NCBI GenBank assembly: GCA_943788835.1
Contig: CALSRU010000001.1
Span: forward strand, 190,229 to 254,228
Reading direction: 5' to 3'
DNA from: an uncultured Pseudomonadales bacterium
Lineage (GTDB): Bacteria > Pseudomonadota > Gammaproteobacteria > Pseudomonadales > UBA7434
Length of the DNA: 64,000 nucleotides
In this document: piece after piece, positions 8,775 through 17,595 of the stretch
Position numbering within the stretch: the first letter of the stretch is position 1
Layout of the letters: the number at the start of each line of letters is the position of its first letter
Notes under the pieces: generated by a model
Seen by the model: the letters and a program-made list of their open reading frames with translations, nothing else
Told to the model about the DNA's origin: nothing
Databases searched by the model: none
Made by a program: the position numbers and the translations under genes

Positions 8775-10463
8775 TTAATCGCCTGCATTTTCAATGAGGC
8801 TGCGCGCAATAACTTTTAGTGCTAGCGTTTCTTCTGCGCCTTCAAAAATAGATAGCACTCGGGCGTCGACAAAATAGCGACTGACCGCCGTCTCTTCAGC
8901 GTAGCCCATACCTCCATGGATTTGCATTGCCTCGCGTGTAACCCACTCGGCGACATTGCAAGCTAACACTTTTACTAAGCTTGCTTCCATTTGTCCTTCG
9001 CCCTTGTCGAGCAGGCGACCTACGCCATAGGTGAACTGGCGGCATACCTGCAGTAGCATTCCCATACGCGCAAGCTTGACCCGTGTGAGTTGATAATCGC
9101 CAACAGGCTGGCCGAATACTTTGCGGTCAGCTGCGTAGCTTAGCGATTTTTCAAAAGCGGCTTGCATGATGCCTACGGCGCGTGCTGCAGTCTGAATCCG
9201 GCCTCCAGCAAATCCTTTCATTACCGAGTAAAAACCTTTATTTAAACCCTCTTCGCCGCCTAGCAAGTTCGTGTCGGGAACAAAGTAATTTTCAAAATAA
9301 ACTTCAAAGCTATGCATGCCACGATAGCCCATGGTAGGAATTGCTTTGCCCCGAATCATGCCACCCTTATCTTGATGGTGTTCGAACTCGTGACCATCAA
9401 AGACAGGCTTTTCTGCTAAAAACACTGATAAGCCTCTATGCCCCGCCGATAGGTCAGGGTTGGTTCGAGCCAGTACGAGTAAGACGTTAGCTTTGCCACA
9501 AAAAGTGCACCAGGTTTTGGCGCCGTTGAGTAACCAGCCCCCCTCAGTTTTGGTGGCCGGGAGCCTCATGTTGGCAACGTCAGAGCCATAGTCCGGCTCT
9601 GTGACAGCAATAGCATTGAGCACTTCACCCTGTGCTAGCTTCGGTAGCCAGGTTTTTTTCTGTTCTTCTGTACCGCCGGCCAAAAGTGCTTTGGCAAGGA
9701 TTTCGGGGCGGGTAATTAATGAGCCTGCTGCGCCAACCGACCCTCGCGATAGCGCTTCGGTCACCACGATCATCCCCATGTTGTCTTCTCGATCATCTGG
9801 CTGCAAACCGCCAAACTGTTCTGGAATCGACAGACCAAATACGCCCATCTCTTTGAGTGGATTAAGAATGTCATCAGGAATATCGGCGTCTTTACGATGG
9901 ATGTGCTCAGCTAGTGGGTGAACGACATCTAGCGCAAACCGACTAAAGGTATCTGCCATAAACTCGTGCTCTTGATCTAAAACACTTTTTCCTAGGTGAC
10001 CGCTGCTAGTGCGCATTTGGTCGCCCAGTGACACGATATTTTTTACGCAGCTTTGCTCCGAGGCCCATGCAATAAGCTCGGGCTCATCGAGTAACGCATT
10101 AAACTGCGTCGGCTCGATTTTAAAATCGGCTAATCTAGGTGCAATGCGTGCCCGCAAATTAGTAAACATTTCTGAGCAATAGGCTGCGGCAATTTGATCT
10201 TCAAGTAAATTGTCTTCGGCTGTGCTTTTGTCGCGCAAGCGTTCGGCATATTCCAGCATGTGTCGAGCAGCTGACACTTCTGCTGCTGAACGAGCAAGAT
10301 CAAAGCTGACCCATTGGTGTTGGTCGAGCAAGGCACTACTAACTCTGCCATCTTTACTACAAGCTTGTCGTAGCTTTGTTAGGCTTTGGTTGATGATGGC
10401 TTGTGCATTGATAGTGAGCTGTTTTGCGGTATCGAGATTTACTAGAGTACTACTTGCTGACAT
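8775..10463 (-). CDS. mcd: Methylsuccinyl-CoA dehydrogenase
   Basis: An acyl-CoA dehydrogenase-family flavoprotein that should oxidise (2S)-methylsuccinyl-CoA to mesaconyl-C1-CoA. The first 150 or so residues are an extra helical N-terminal region absent from ordinary acyl-CoA dehydrogenases and typical of Mcd. The standard core follows: VTEPDYGSDVANMR, GAKTWCTFCGKANVLLVLART, the middle beta domain, and a C-terminal helical domain with MQIHGGMGYAEE and FVDARVLSIFEGAEE, whose Glu sits where the catalytic base lies in related enzymes. The chosen ATG at 10463 gives 562 residues; an in-frame TTG lies two codons upstream. It is the first gene of the minus-strand EMC operon. Confidence 0.92.
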   Translation of the reverse strand: MSASSTLVNLDTAKQLTINAQAIINQSLTKLRQACSKDGRVSSALLDQHQWVSFDLARSAAEVSAARHMLEYAERLRDKSTAEDNLLEDQIAAAYCSEMFTNLRARIAPRLADFKIEPTQFNALLDEPELIAWASEQSCVKNIVSLGDQMRTSSGHLGKSVLDQEHEFMADTFSRFALDVVHPLAEHIHRKDADIPDDILNPLKEMGVFGLSIPEQFGGLQPDDREDNMGMIVVTEALSRGSVGAAGSLITRPEILAKALLAGGTEEQKKTWLPKLAQGEVLNAIAVTEPDYGSDVANMRLPATKTEGGWLLNGAKTWCTFCGKANVLLVLARTNPDLSAGHRGLSVFLAEKPVFDGHEFEHHQDKGGMIRGKAIPTMGYRGMHSFEVYFENYFVPDTNLLGGEEGLNKGFYSVMKGFAGGRIQTAARAVGIMQAAFEKSLSYAADRKVFGQPVGDYQLTRVKLARMGMLLQVCRQFTYGVGRLLDKGEGQMEASLVKVLACNVAEWVTREAMQIHGGMGYAEETAVSRYFVDARVLSIFEGAEETLALKVIARSLIENAGD

Positions 10464-10583
10464 TGTCAATTCTCTCTGCTATTGGATGCCCGTTGGCAAG
10501 CGTGAGTGGCCTCAAAGTAATAACCTAATGCTTGAACGGCTCATTTAGAGCGCGATAGTTTAACGCAAGTTAAGGTATTGCAC

Positions 10584-10600
10584 AGCACTGGTGCTATAAT
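10584..10600 (+). promoter_or_regulatory. Extended -10 promoter with overlapping inverted repeat, upstream of mcl2
   Basis: In the 241-bp divergent region between mcd and mcl2, TGC-TATAAT (10592-10600) forms an extended -10 element on the plus strand; no good -35 is visible. AGCAC (10584-10588) and GTGCT (10591-10595) form a perfect inverted repeat around TG that overlaps it. This is a plausible operator, but the repeat is short and could be chance. No regulator gene is adjacent. Confidence 0.45.
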
Positions 10601-10704
10601 TCCTTACCAATATTTAACCGCCTTTTAAGCCGAACAGCTGTCGAAGGTTAAAATTATCGCCTGTCTCGCGGTTTTACGTTATTAAAGTTTTACAGGATCA
10701 TCGA

Positions 10705-11595
10705 ATGAGCCAACTGACCCATCCATTTCGCTCCATGTTGTATATGCCTGGATCCAATCTACGCGCACTTGAAAAAGCCAAAAGTTTGCCGGTTGATGCA
10801 CTTATTTTTGACTTGGAAGATTCAGTGGCGCCCGATCAAAAGCAGCTTGCTCGCGAGCAGGTCGTTCAGGCGGCTATCGAAGCGAATTCAGGCACTTATG
10901 GAAAACGGCAGATCATCATTCGCAGTAACAGTCTTGATTCGGACTGGGGTGAGGACGATTTGCGCGCGGCCGCTGCGGCTAAACCCGATGGCATTTTACT
11001 GCCAAAAATAAACAGTGCTGCTGATATCCATGCGGCTCAACGCATTCTTGAAGAATCTGGTCTGTCCGATAAGACTAGCATCTGGGTGATGATGGAGACA
11101 CCGCTATCTATTTTACATGCCGAAGAAATTGCTGGTTCTTCACCACGGTTAGCTGGATTAGTCATGGGCACTTCAGACCTAGTAAAAGATATTCATGGTC
11201 AACATACACCTATGCGCCTGCCCGTTATTGCCAGTCTCAATTTATGTGTGTTGGCCGCGCGAGCGCACCGTTTAATTATTATGGATGGCGTGTATCTCGA
11301 TTTAGCAAATGCCGATGGCTTTACCCAGGCATGTGAGCAAGGGCTTGAGTTTGGTTTTGATGGAAAAACCTTAATTCACCCCAAACAACTAGAGGGCGCC
11401 AATAGTGTTTTTGCGCCAAGCCATGCGGAACTTGAATTTTCCAATCGTATTATTGCGGCCCACGCCGAAGCTGAGGCTCAGGGCAAAGGGGTGGTTTTAG
11501 TGGATGGGAAATTAATTGAAAATTTACATGTGCAAGATGCACACCGTATTGTTGCTTTAAACCAAGCCATTACTGCGCTCCGTGAAGAAACTTAA
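10705..11595 (+). CDS. mcl2: (3S)-malyl-CoA thioesterase, CitE/HpcH-HpaI family
   Basis: A 296-residue CitE-like TIM-barrel protein. Key segments are MLYMPGSNLRALEKA, FDLEDSVAPDQK (acidic metal/CoA motif near residues 35-46), IRSNSLDSDWGEDDL, GILLPKI, VMMETPLSILHA, MGTSDLVKDI and GKTLIHPKQLEG. In EMC-pathway organisms this paralogue (Mcl2) hydrolyses (3S)-malyl-CoA to free malate and CoA, working beside the true lyase. Its pairing with the next gene makes that assignment more likely than citrate lyase beta subunit; no citD or citF is present. Good ribosome site: AGGA seven bases before ATG. It is divergent from mcd and heads the plus-strand arm. Confidence 0.85.
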   Translation: MSQLTHPFRSMLYMPGSNLRALEKAKSLPVDALIFDLEDSVAPDQKQLAREQVVQAAIEANSGTYGKRQIIIRSNSLDSDWGEDDLRAAAAAKPDGILLPKINSAADIHAAQRILEESGLSDKTSIWVMMETPLSILHAEEIAGSSPRLAGLVMGTSDLVKDIHGQHTPMRLPVIASLNLCVLAARAHRLIIMDGVYLDLANADGFTQACEQGLEFGFDGKTLIHPKQLEGANSVFAPSHAELEFSNRIIAAHAEAEAQGKGVVLVDGKLIENLHVQDAHRIVALNQAITALREET

Positions 11596-11696
11596 GGCCT
11601 AAGCAATAATCCATTAGACTTTCTTCACAGGTCGACAGAACAATTAATTAAATCTTTAAACTGCTTACACATATAGGCTTAACGTCGAGGCAAAAA

Positions 11697-12734
11697 ATGC
11701 AGAGTAAAACGCCAAGAAATTTTTTTAAACCACTCGCCGTTGGCGCACCGGCACCGTACCGCGAATTGCCAACACGTCTTGAGCGGATGATTCATTTTTT
11801 TCCGCCACATGTTGAAAAAATGCGCGCTAAAGTCCCGGTAATCGCGAATGATGTGGATGTTATTTTGGGTAACCTTGAAGATGCGATTCCAGCTGATGCG
11901 AAAGAGCAGGCCCGAGCTGGCTTAATTGAGGCCGCGCAAACTAGTGATTTTGGAAGTACTGGGCTTTGGGTGCGAATTAATTGTTTAAATTCTCCTTGGG
12001 GGCTCGACGATATTGTTGAGCTGATGAGCAGTATCGGCAATAAGCTAGATGTCATCATGCTGCCTAAGGTTGATGGCGCTTGGGACATTCATTATCTCGA
12101 TCAATTATTAGCGCAACTTGAAGCGAAGCACGGCATCACTAAGCCCGTGTTGATTCACGCAATATTAGAAACCGCTGAAGGCGTTAATAATATAGCCGAT
12201 ATTGCTGCAGCTAGTCCGCGCATGCACGGCATGAGCTTGGGCCCGGCCGACTTAGCAGCATCACGCGGCATGAAAACGACGCGCGTCGGGGGCGGTCATC
12301 CATTTTATGGCATGTTGGCTGATCCCGTTGAAGGCGCTGAGATTGATGTTGCTTGCCGTGCCTTTGTACAGCAAGATCCGTGGCACTACACGTTGGTGAA
12401 AATGGTCGATGCCTGTATGGCAAATGGCATTAAGCCTTTTTATGGCCCGTTTGGTGACTTCGCAGATGATGAGGCTTGTCGAGCACAATTTCGTAATGCA
12501 TTTTTGTTGGGTTGTGTTGGGGCATGGTCATTACACCCTAAACAAATTGCTATTGCTCGCGAGGTTTTTTCACCCGATCCTGATGAAGTTGCCTTTGCTA
12601 AGCGTATTCTTGAGGCTATGCCGGATGGCACCGGAGCCGTTATGATTGATGGCAAAATGCAGGATGACGCAACGTGGAAGCAAGCTAAGGTCATTGTTGA
12701 TTTAGCGATGCTGGTTGAGCAAAAAGGCGCATAG
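11697..12734 (+). CDS. mcl1: L-malyl-CoA / beta-methylmalyl-CoA lyase
   Basis: A 345-residue HpcH/HpaI aldolase-family enzyme of the Mcl1 type. It should cleave beta-methylmalyl-CoA into glyoxylate and propionyl-CoA, and condense or cleave malyl-CoA with glyoxylate and acetyl-CoA. Diagnostic pieces are [31 protein letters not shown], the catalytic/metal glutamate in [10 protein letters not shown] near 165, [24 protein letters not shown], and [21 protein letters not shown] near the end. The 345-residue length and the [13 protein letters not shown] lid segment separate it from mcl2. GAGG lies six bases before the ATG. It follows mcl2 by 101 bp, likely co-transcribed. Confidence 0.9.
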   Translation: MQSKTPRNFFKPLAVGAPAPYRELPTRLERMIHFFPPHVEKMRAKVPVIANDVDVILGNLEDAIPADAKEQARAGLIEAAQTSDFGSTGLWVRINCLNSPWGLDDIVELMSSIGNKLDVIMLPKVDGAWDIHYLDQLLAQLEAKHGITKPVLIHAILETAEGVNNIADIAAASPRMHGMSLGPADLAASRGMKTTRVGGGHPFYGMLADPVEGAEIDVACRAFVQQDPWHYTLVKMVDACMANGIKPFYGPFGDFADDEACRAQFRNAFLLGCVGAWSLHPKQIAIAREVFSPDPDEVAFAKRILEAMPDGTGAVMIDGKMQDDATWKQAKVIVDLAMLVEQKGA

Positions 12735-12784
12735 CAATAGGGTTGTGCTGTAAATGCGGCCGGCCGATTTGATCAATATTTATT

Positions 12785-14062
12785 TTAAGTGGCCGAATCC
12801 ACTTCAGTTTTTCGTAATGGGCTGAAAGGTAACTTTTGAGCCAATAGATCCATGTGCTGTTGGTTTTGCTGTCGCTCTTGATCCATGTAAGCATTGATCG
12901 CCTCACGAAACCCTGGGTGACCAATCCAGTGGTTCGAGTAGGTGTCAACCGGCCTAAAGCCCCGTTGTATTTTGTGCTCACCTTGAGCACCCGCGTCAAA
13001 GCGCTGCAGGTTTTTTTCAATACAAAACTCTATGCCTTGATAGTAGCAGGCTTCAAAGTGTAGAAATTCTGCTTCTTCGGTACAGCCCCAATAGCGCCCA
13101 TAGAGCGTGGTGGACGAGAAGAAATTTAGTGCCCCGGCAATAACCTCATTATCTTTTTTGGCTACGACCAGCATGAGTTGATCTGCCATTGTTCGCCCAA
13201 TTTCTTGAAAAAACTCCCCATTTAAATAGCCGCCATGCCCAGACCGCTTGGCATAGGTGAGTTGGTAAAATTGATAAAATTGCTGCCATATTTCGGGCGT
13301 GATTGCGTCACCGACAAGTCGCTCCATAGTAATCCCTTGCTGTACGACCTCACGCCTTTCTTTAAGAATGACCTTTCGCTTGCGTGATTTTAAGTGCGCG
13401 CAAAAATGTTCAAAATCATCAAACATCGTTCCTTGTTGAAATTTCCCTTGTTTACTCAGCGCCGCCTGCTCGCCATTGGTATTGTTAAACCAGTGGTATT
13501 GATAAGAGTGACGTGCGGTAACACCCTGCGCGGCAAGGATCCTGCATACATCGCCCTCTGGATAAAGCAAATGAAAGGATGAGGCGCCGATTGAAGTGCA
13601 ATGTTCTTGCATTGCATCGGCTAACCATTTGATTAAGTTTTGAGAACTAAATGTGGCTTTGGCGTCGATTGCTGGATCAATGGCAATCCGCGGACCGGTT
13701 ACTGGTGAGTATGGAATGGCGGCGAGCAGCTTAGGGTAATAATCTAAGCCGTTACGTTGGTAAGCTTCTGCCCAAGCCCAGTCAAAAATATATTCGCCAT
13801 AAGAATGATATTTTAAATACAGTGGCATAACCGCTACCAGCCCATGTTCGTCGCTAACTAATGCATGGTGTGGCTGCCAACCACTGCGCCGAGAACACGC
13901 CGCTTCGCTCGATGGTTTTTCCAGATTATTCGAACGTGCGGTTTCAAGCGCATGCAAAAACTCATAGCGCATAAATGGATAGTCGTATCCCGCAATACGT
14001 TGCCACGTATCCAAGCCGATATCTTCAATACTTTCTGCAAACTCAACTGAATAGTTAGGCAT
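12785..14062 (-). CDS. FemAB-like (DUF482) GNAT-superfamily protein
   Basis: A 425-residue protein of the COG3146/DUF482 group. It shows the family start SIEDIGLDTWQRIAG-type segment followed by PFMRYEFLHALE, LKYHSYGEYIFDWAWAEAY, YYPKLLAAIPYSPVTGPR, and FARAGAQGEHKIQRG-like FDAGAQGEHKIQRGF near the C-terminus. The fold is predicted to be a double GNAT as in Fem peptidyltransferases. No reaction is established; database names such as peptidoglycan biosynthesis/recognition are guesses. It lies 17 bp downstream of ubiA on the same strand, probably co-transcribed with ubiC-ubiA. No signal peptide is seen. Confidence 0.85.
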   Translation of the reverse strand: MPNYSVEFAESIEDIGLDTWQRIAGYDYPFMRYEFLHALETARSNNLEKPSSEAACSRRSGWQPHHALVSDEHGLVAVMPLYLKYHSYGEYIFDWAWAEAYQRNGLDYYPKLLAAIPYSPVTGPRIAIDPAIDAKATFSSQNLIKWLADAMQEHCTSIGASSFHLLYPEGDVCRILAAQGVTARHSYQYHWFNNTNGEQAALSKQGKFQQGTMFDDFEHFCAHLKSRKRKVILKERREVVQQGITMERLVGDAITPEIWQQFYQFYQLTYAKRSGHGGYLNGEFFQEIGRTMADQLMLVVAKKDNEVIAGALNFFSSTTLYGRYWGCTEEAEFLHFEACYYQGIEFCIEKNLQRFDAGAQGEHKIQRGFRPVDTYSNHWIGHPGFREAINAYMDQERQQNQQHMDLLAQKLPFSPLRKTEVDSAT

Positions 14063-14079
14063 GTCTATTCATCCACATT

Positions 14080-14970
14080 TTATTTTGTAACGGTAAGTGG
14101 ATTGAAGAGCGCATAGTCGCTCGCGATGCCAATAAAAATAACCATGCCAACATAATTATTGTTCAAGAACGCGCCAAAGCATTTTTCTTTACTGCGTTGG
14201 CTGGTCGACGTTTGTTGGTAAATGAATAAAACGCCGGCTAATAATAATCCTATGAAGTAAACAATATGCCGCTGTGTGATGAGCCCGACGGCTATCATTA
14301 AAGTAACAAAAAGTATTTGAAATAGTGCGATTAGTGTGCGGTCATGTCGGCCAAATAGAATGGCGGTCGATTTAACGCCAATCTTTAGGTCGTCGTCGCG
14401 ATCAACCATCGCATAAAAGGTATCATAAGAGATGACCCAGAACACTACGGCGGTATAGAGCAGCCATGCAACGCAGGGCACATCATCGCTTACAGCAGCG
14501 AAAGCCATGGGTACGGCGCAACTAAATGCCATGCCCAGAACGAGCTGCGGTAAATGGGTATGGCGCTTCATAAACGGATAAAGCGTGGTGATTATTGCGG
14601 CTAGTACCGCCAATGCCGCGGTTTTGGTGTTGGTGAACAATAACAAGCAGGCGGCAAGTGCGCATAATATGGCAAATAACGTGAGCGCTTCGCCAGCGTT
14701 AATTTCATTTAATGCCAGCGGTCTGTTTTTGGTTCGCTCCACGTGCTGATCAATATTTCGATCAGCATAGTCATTGATGACGCAGCCTGCTGAGCGCATT
14801 AAAAATGCACCGACTAAAAAGACTGCGAGCAATGTTAATGGCGGAATGCCATCTGCGGCCAGCCACAATGACCACAACGCCGGCCAAGCGACTAGATAGG
14901 TGCCTACTGGGCGATCTACGCGCATGAGGCGCAGATAAGCGGATAAATGATCTTTGCTTAATAGATTCAT
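14080..14970 (-). CDS. ubiA: 4-hydroxybenzoate octaprenyltransferase
   Basis: A 296-residue polytopic membrane prenyltransferase that attaches the polyprenyl chain to 4-hydroxybenzoate in ubiquinone synthesis. Both aspartate-rich diphosphate-binding motifs are present: NDYADRNID near residues 66-74 and YDTFYAMVDRDDD near residues 184-196. RLMRVDRPVGTYL at the start is typical of the bacterial UbiA group, and eight to nine hydrophobic segments can be traced. It is immediately downstream of ubiC (27 bp), so the enzyme making 4-hydroxybenzoate and the one consuming it are co-expressed. Confidence 0.95.
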   Translation of the reverse strand: MNLLSKDHLSAYLRLMRVDRPVGTYLVAWPALWSLWLAADGIPPLTLLAVFLVGAFLMRSAGCVINDYADRNIDQHVERTKNRPLALNEINAGEALTLFAILCALAACLLLFTNTKTAALAVLAAIITTLYPFMKRHTHLPQLVLGMAFSCAVPMAFAAVSDDVPCVAWLLYTAVVFWVISYDTFYAMVDRDDDLKIGVKSTAILFGRHDRTLIALFQILFVTLMIAVGLITQRHIVYFIGLLLAGVLFIYQQTSTSQRSKEKCFGAFLNNNYVGMVIFIGIASDYALFNPLTVTK

Positions 14971-14997
14971 GAAAAATTTATGATTTTAATCAGAAGG

Positions 14998-15582
14998 TTA
15001 GGGGCAAAAAGCGGGAAGAAAAATCTCGCTTACCATAAGCGGTCTATCATAAAGGGTAAAGCGTGAGCGCCGACCCCAAGTGGGCTCTGATTGAGTATTG
15101 GGTTGTAGCTGGTCATGATCCACGGGTCGTGCCGCAGCAGGCAGTTGTGCGAGCCCAATTTTAGCAACTTCAAAAGGGTTGCGTCGCATTCCGGGCGTAT
15201 TAAATAACAGCTGGCCAAGAGGTTGCGTGCCAAATTGCCTTAAGTGCCGCAATTTACCTACCAGTGATGTTACTGGTAGCACGCTGCGCGCATAAACCCA
15301 TGGCTGTTCATGGCAGAGTAGCAGCACTTCTCGAATTAAGCAGAGCTCCTTAGGCTCGATACCGAGTAAGCGATATTCATCGAGTCGGGCGCTTTGCCAG
15401 CTCTGCGACAGCACATGCACTCGAAAATGATTATTGCTGGCACGCACTAGCCGAGCGCTGAGTGAGCCAGAATCTAGTAGCCACGAACGTTGCCGGTAGG
15501 GAAGATCAGCCTGCTGCAGCTGCTGATGATCTTTCCAGCGCGGTGATTCAGGCTGGAAACCAGAGTGATAATGAACGTACAA
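14998..15582 (-). CDS. ubiC: Chorismate pyruvate-lyase
   Basis: Removes pyruvate from chorismate to give 4-hydroxybenzoate, the first committed step of ubiquinone synthesis. LCLIREVLLLCHEQPWVYARSVLPV contains the conserved Arg that binds the substrate carboxylate; TWGRRSRFTL and VSEIFLPAF near the end carry the second Arg and the conserved Glu. At 194 residues it is about 30 longer than the E. coli enzyme, mostly because of an Ala/Pro/Gln-rich insert (around residues 142-165) before WGRRS. The start is TTG at 15582 with AAGGG seven bases upstream; no nearby in-frame ATG competes. Confidence 0.9.
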   Translation of the reverse strand: MYVHYHSGFQPESPRWKDHQQLQQADLPYRQRSWLLDSGSLSARLVRASNNHFRVHVLSQSWQSARLDEYRLLGIEPKELCLIREVLLLCHEQPWVYARSVLPVTSLVGKLRHLRQFGTQPLGQLLFNTPGMRRNPFEVAKIGLAQLPAAARPVDHDQLQPNTQSEPTWGRRSRFTLYDRPLMVSEIFLPAFCP

Positions 15583-15902
15583 TGCGCAACCCTTTTAGGC
15601 TAACATAAAACTCGAATGTTAAGATTTTTGCCGGACTATAAAAGACGTATCGGTGGCAATGCTCGCATGATACCTTATGCTAGCTATTGAGCAATTGGCA
15701 CTGTGTCGGTCTTGTTATTTTGCAAATGTGTAAGCCGCTTAGGTAGCAGGCCTCGTAGTCAATTTTTGCCGGTAAGCTATCATAATCGCGCGGAAGGGGT
15801 TCAATAGTTATCGGGCGATACAATTAAGAATCGAACAGCACCTATTTAATAACTGTGTTACCAACTGTACTACCAACTGTACTACCAACTGAGGAAAAAT
15901 CC
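15583..15902. other. 320-bp region between ubiC and the HU gene
   Basis: This divergent region must hold promoters for ubiC (minus) and the HU gene (plus). ATTTTTGCCGG occurs twice as a direct repeat (15624-15634 and 15762-15772), 138 bp apart, and TATAAA (about 15636) and CATAAT (15781) are AT-rich -10-like boxes lacking well-placed -35 elements. A 12-bp tandem repeat lies directly before HU and is listed separately. I see no gene here. Confidence 0.5.
15859..15891 (+). repeat. 12-bp tandem repeat in the HU leader
   Basis: The unit TACCAACTGTAC occurs as two full copies (15859-15870, 15871-15882) plus nine further bases (15883-15891), ending against the ribosome binding site GAGG of the HU gene. 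The array is in phase with the HU reading frame and contains no stop, but the HU start at 15903 has the better site, so the repeat is most likely 5' untranslated leader. Confidence 0.85.
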
Positions 15903-16175
15903 ATGACCAAAAATGAATTAGCAGCGATGGTTGCCGACAAAGCCGATATTTCAAAAGAAAAAGCTAATGAAGTCATTAATGCAATGACTGATGAAATCAC
16001 TGCAGCATTGGCTCGTGATGAGCCGGTTAGTCTGATTGGTTTTGGCACATTTACTCAGCGTCAACGCAGTGCACGCAAGGGTAAAAACCCACAAACCGGT
16101 GCTGAAATCGATATACCTGCCAGCAAGTCTGTTGGCTTCAAAGCAGGTAAGGCGTTAAAAGCCAGCGTTAACTAG
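15903..16175 (+). CDS. hupB: HU-family DNA-binding protein
   Basis: A 90-residue nucleoid protein of the HU/IHF fold. MTKNELAAMVADKADISK at the start, VSLIGFGTFTQRQRSARKGKNP with the beta-arm, and KSVGFKAGKALKASV at the end are diagnostic. HU dimers bind and bend DNA non-specifically and help organise the chromosome. The subtype (HupA, HupB, or a third paralogue) cannot be settled; the gene stands alone rather than downstream of lon, so the symbol is tentative. The start is ATG at 15903 with GAGG eight bases upstream; an in-frame TTG at 15855 would translate the tandem repeat and is unlikely. Confidence 0.9.
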   Translation: MTKNELAAMVADKADISKEKANEVINAMTDEITAALARDEPVSLIGFGTFTQRQRSARKGKNPQTGAEIDIPASKSVGFKAGKALKASVN

Positions 16176-16283
16176 CGTCGCTGCTCCTTGGTTGTGAGCT
16201 AGCCTGGCCTTACGTGTTATCGAGCACTAGACAGTAACGGGCTTGCTCGCACCATACCTCAATCAATTGGCGAGCCCAATGCG

Positions 16284-17558
16284 ATGACGTTAACAAATAA
16301 AATATTTTTTGCTATGGCCGCAGGCATTGCTGTGGGAACGCTGGGGAACTTTCTACAGCCAGCACTGCATGCCAGCCAATGGGGTAGCTTGTTAGAGGGT
16401 TACTTTTTTTTCGGTTTGCTTGAAATCGTCGGCAAAATTTTTATTGCTTCACTTAAAGTGCTGGTTGTGCCACTGGTTTTTGTTTCACTAGTTTGCGGTA
16501 CAGCAAGTCTTGGCGGACACAATAGCCGTATGGGTTTCATGGCTGGAAAGACGATTGGTCTGTACTTGATGACCACGGCGATTGCTATTTCTATTGCACT
16601 GACCCTCGCGCTTATTATTGAGCCCGGTGCCGGTAATACTTATCAAAGTACCTCCGAATACCAGTCAGCTGAACCACCTGCGTTGAAGCAAGTTCTGGTT
16701 AATATTTTCCCTAGTAATCCCGTAAAAGCCATGGCCGAAGGCAATATGCTTCAAGTGATTGTTTTCGCCATTTTATTCGGCGTCGCTATATCCCGTGCTC
16801 GTCAATACGGCGAGCGTATAGCAGGAGCATTTTCTGCGCTCAACGAAATCATCATGGAGATGGTTAAAATATTGATGCAGCTGGCGCCTTACGGGGTTTT
16901 TTGCTTGTTGGCCAAAATATTTTATGCAACGGGCTTTAGTCTTATCGCTCAGTTATTGCTATATTTTTTAACGGTGATGCTGGCGCTGATCATCCATGCC
17001 ACAATGATTTATACATCACTTCTGGCTTTTATTGCTAAGTTGAACCCGCTAGTTTTTTTAAAGCGCATTCGGCCTGTAATGATGTTTGGCTTTGCCACTG
17101 CATCAAGTAACGCCACCCTGCCAGTAACACTTGAGGTTGCAGAAGAAAAATTAGGAGTAAAAAACTCCGTAGCATCTTTTACCATTCCTCTTGGCGCCAC
17201 CATTAATATGGACGGCACAGCTATCATGCAAGGCGTAGCCACTGTTTTTATCGCTCAGGCCTATCAAATTGATATTAGTTTAGCCGGCTATCTAACCGTT
17301 ATATTAACAGCCACGTTAGCTTCCATTGGTGCGGCAGGTGTACCTGGGGTTGGCTTGATTACGCTAGCACTGGTTTTGCAGCAGGTAGGTCTGCCTGTTG
17401 AAGGGATTGCGCTTATTGTTGGTGTTGATCGCTTACTTGATATGATGAGAACAGCAGTTAATGTAACGGGTGATTCTGCCGTGTCCTGTCTTGTGGCAAA
17501 GAGCGAGGGAGCACTTGACGAAGAGCTATTTTATGACCGCAGACTCGAGCAAAAATAA
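16284..17558 (+). CDS. Dicarboxylate/amino acid:cation symporter (DAACS family)
   Basis: A 424-residue inner-membrane Na+/H+-coupled carrier of the glutamate/C4-dicarboxylate family. The family re-entrant loop HP1 region with SSNATLPVTLE (near residues 273-283) and the TM7 motif TINMDGTAIMQG (near residues 305-316) are intact, followed by GAAGVPGVGLITLALVLQQVGLP for HP2 and DRLLDMMRTAVNVTGD for TM8, which binds substrate carboxylates. Substrate could be glutamate/aspartate (GltP-like) or succinate/malate (DctA-like); sequence alone does not decide. It stands alone 108 bp after the HU gene. Confidence 0.92.
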   Translation: MTLTNKIFFAMAAGIAVGTLGNFLQPALHASQWGSLLEGYFFFGLLEIVGKIFIASLKVLVVPLVFVSLVCGTASLGGHNSRMGFMAGKTIGLYLMTTAIAISIALTLALIIEPGAGNTYQSTSEYQSAEPPALKQVLVNIFPSNPVKAMAEGNMLQVIVFAILFGVAISRARQYGERIAGAFSALNEIIMEMVKILMQLAPYGVFCLLAKIFYATGFSLIAQLLLYFLTVMLALIIHATMIYTSLLAFIAKLNPLVFLKRIRPVMMFGFATASSNATLPVTLEVAEEKLGVKNSVASFTIPLGATINMDGTAIMQGVATVFIAQAYQIDISLAGYLTVILTATLASIGAAGVPGVGLITLALVLQQVGLPVEGIALIVGVDRLLDMMRTAVNVTGDSAVSCLVAKSEGALDEELFYDRRLEQK

Positions 17559-17595
17559 TTGCCATTGTTCCTTTAAATAAGCTAAAGAATCTGCC

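Noticed and set aside
10705-12734. Citrate lyase beta subunits for the two CitE-like genes
   Set aside because: No citD, citF or citX nearby, and the sequences with EMC-pathway neighbours fit Mcl2 and Mcl1.
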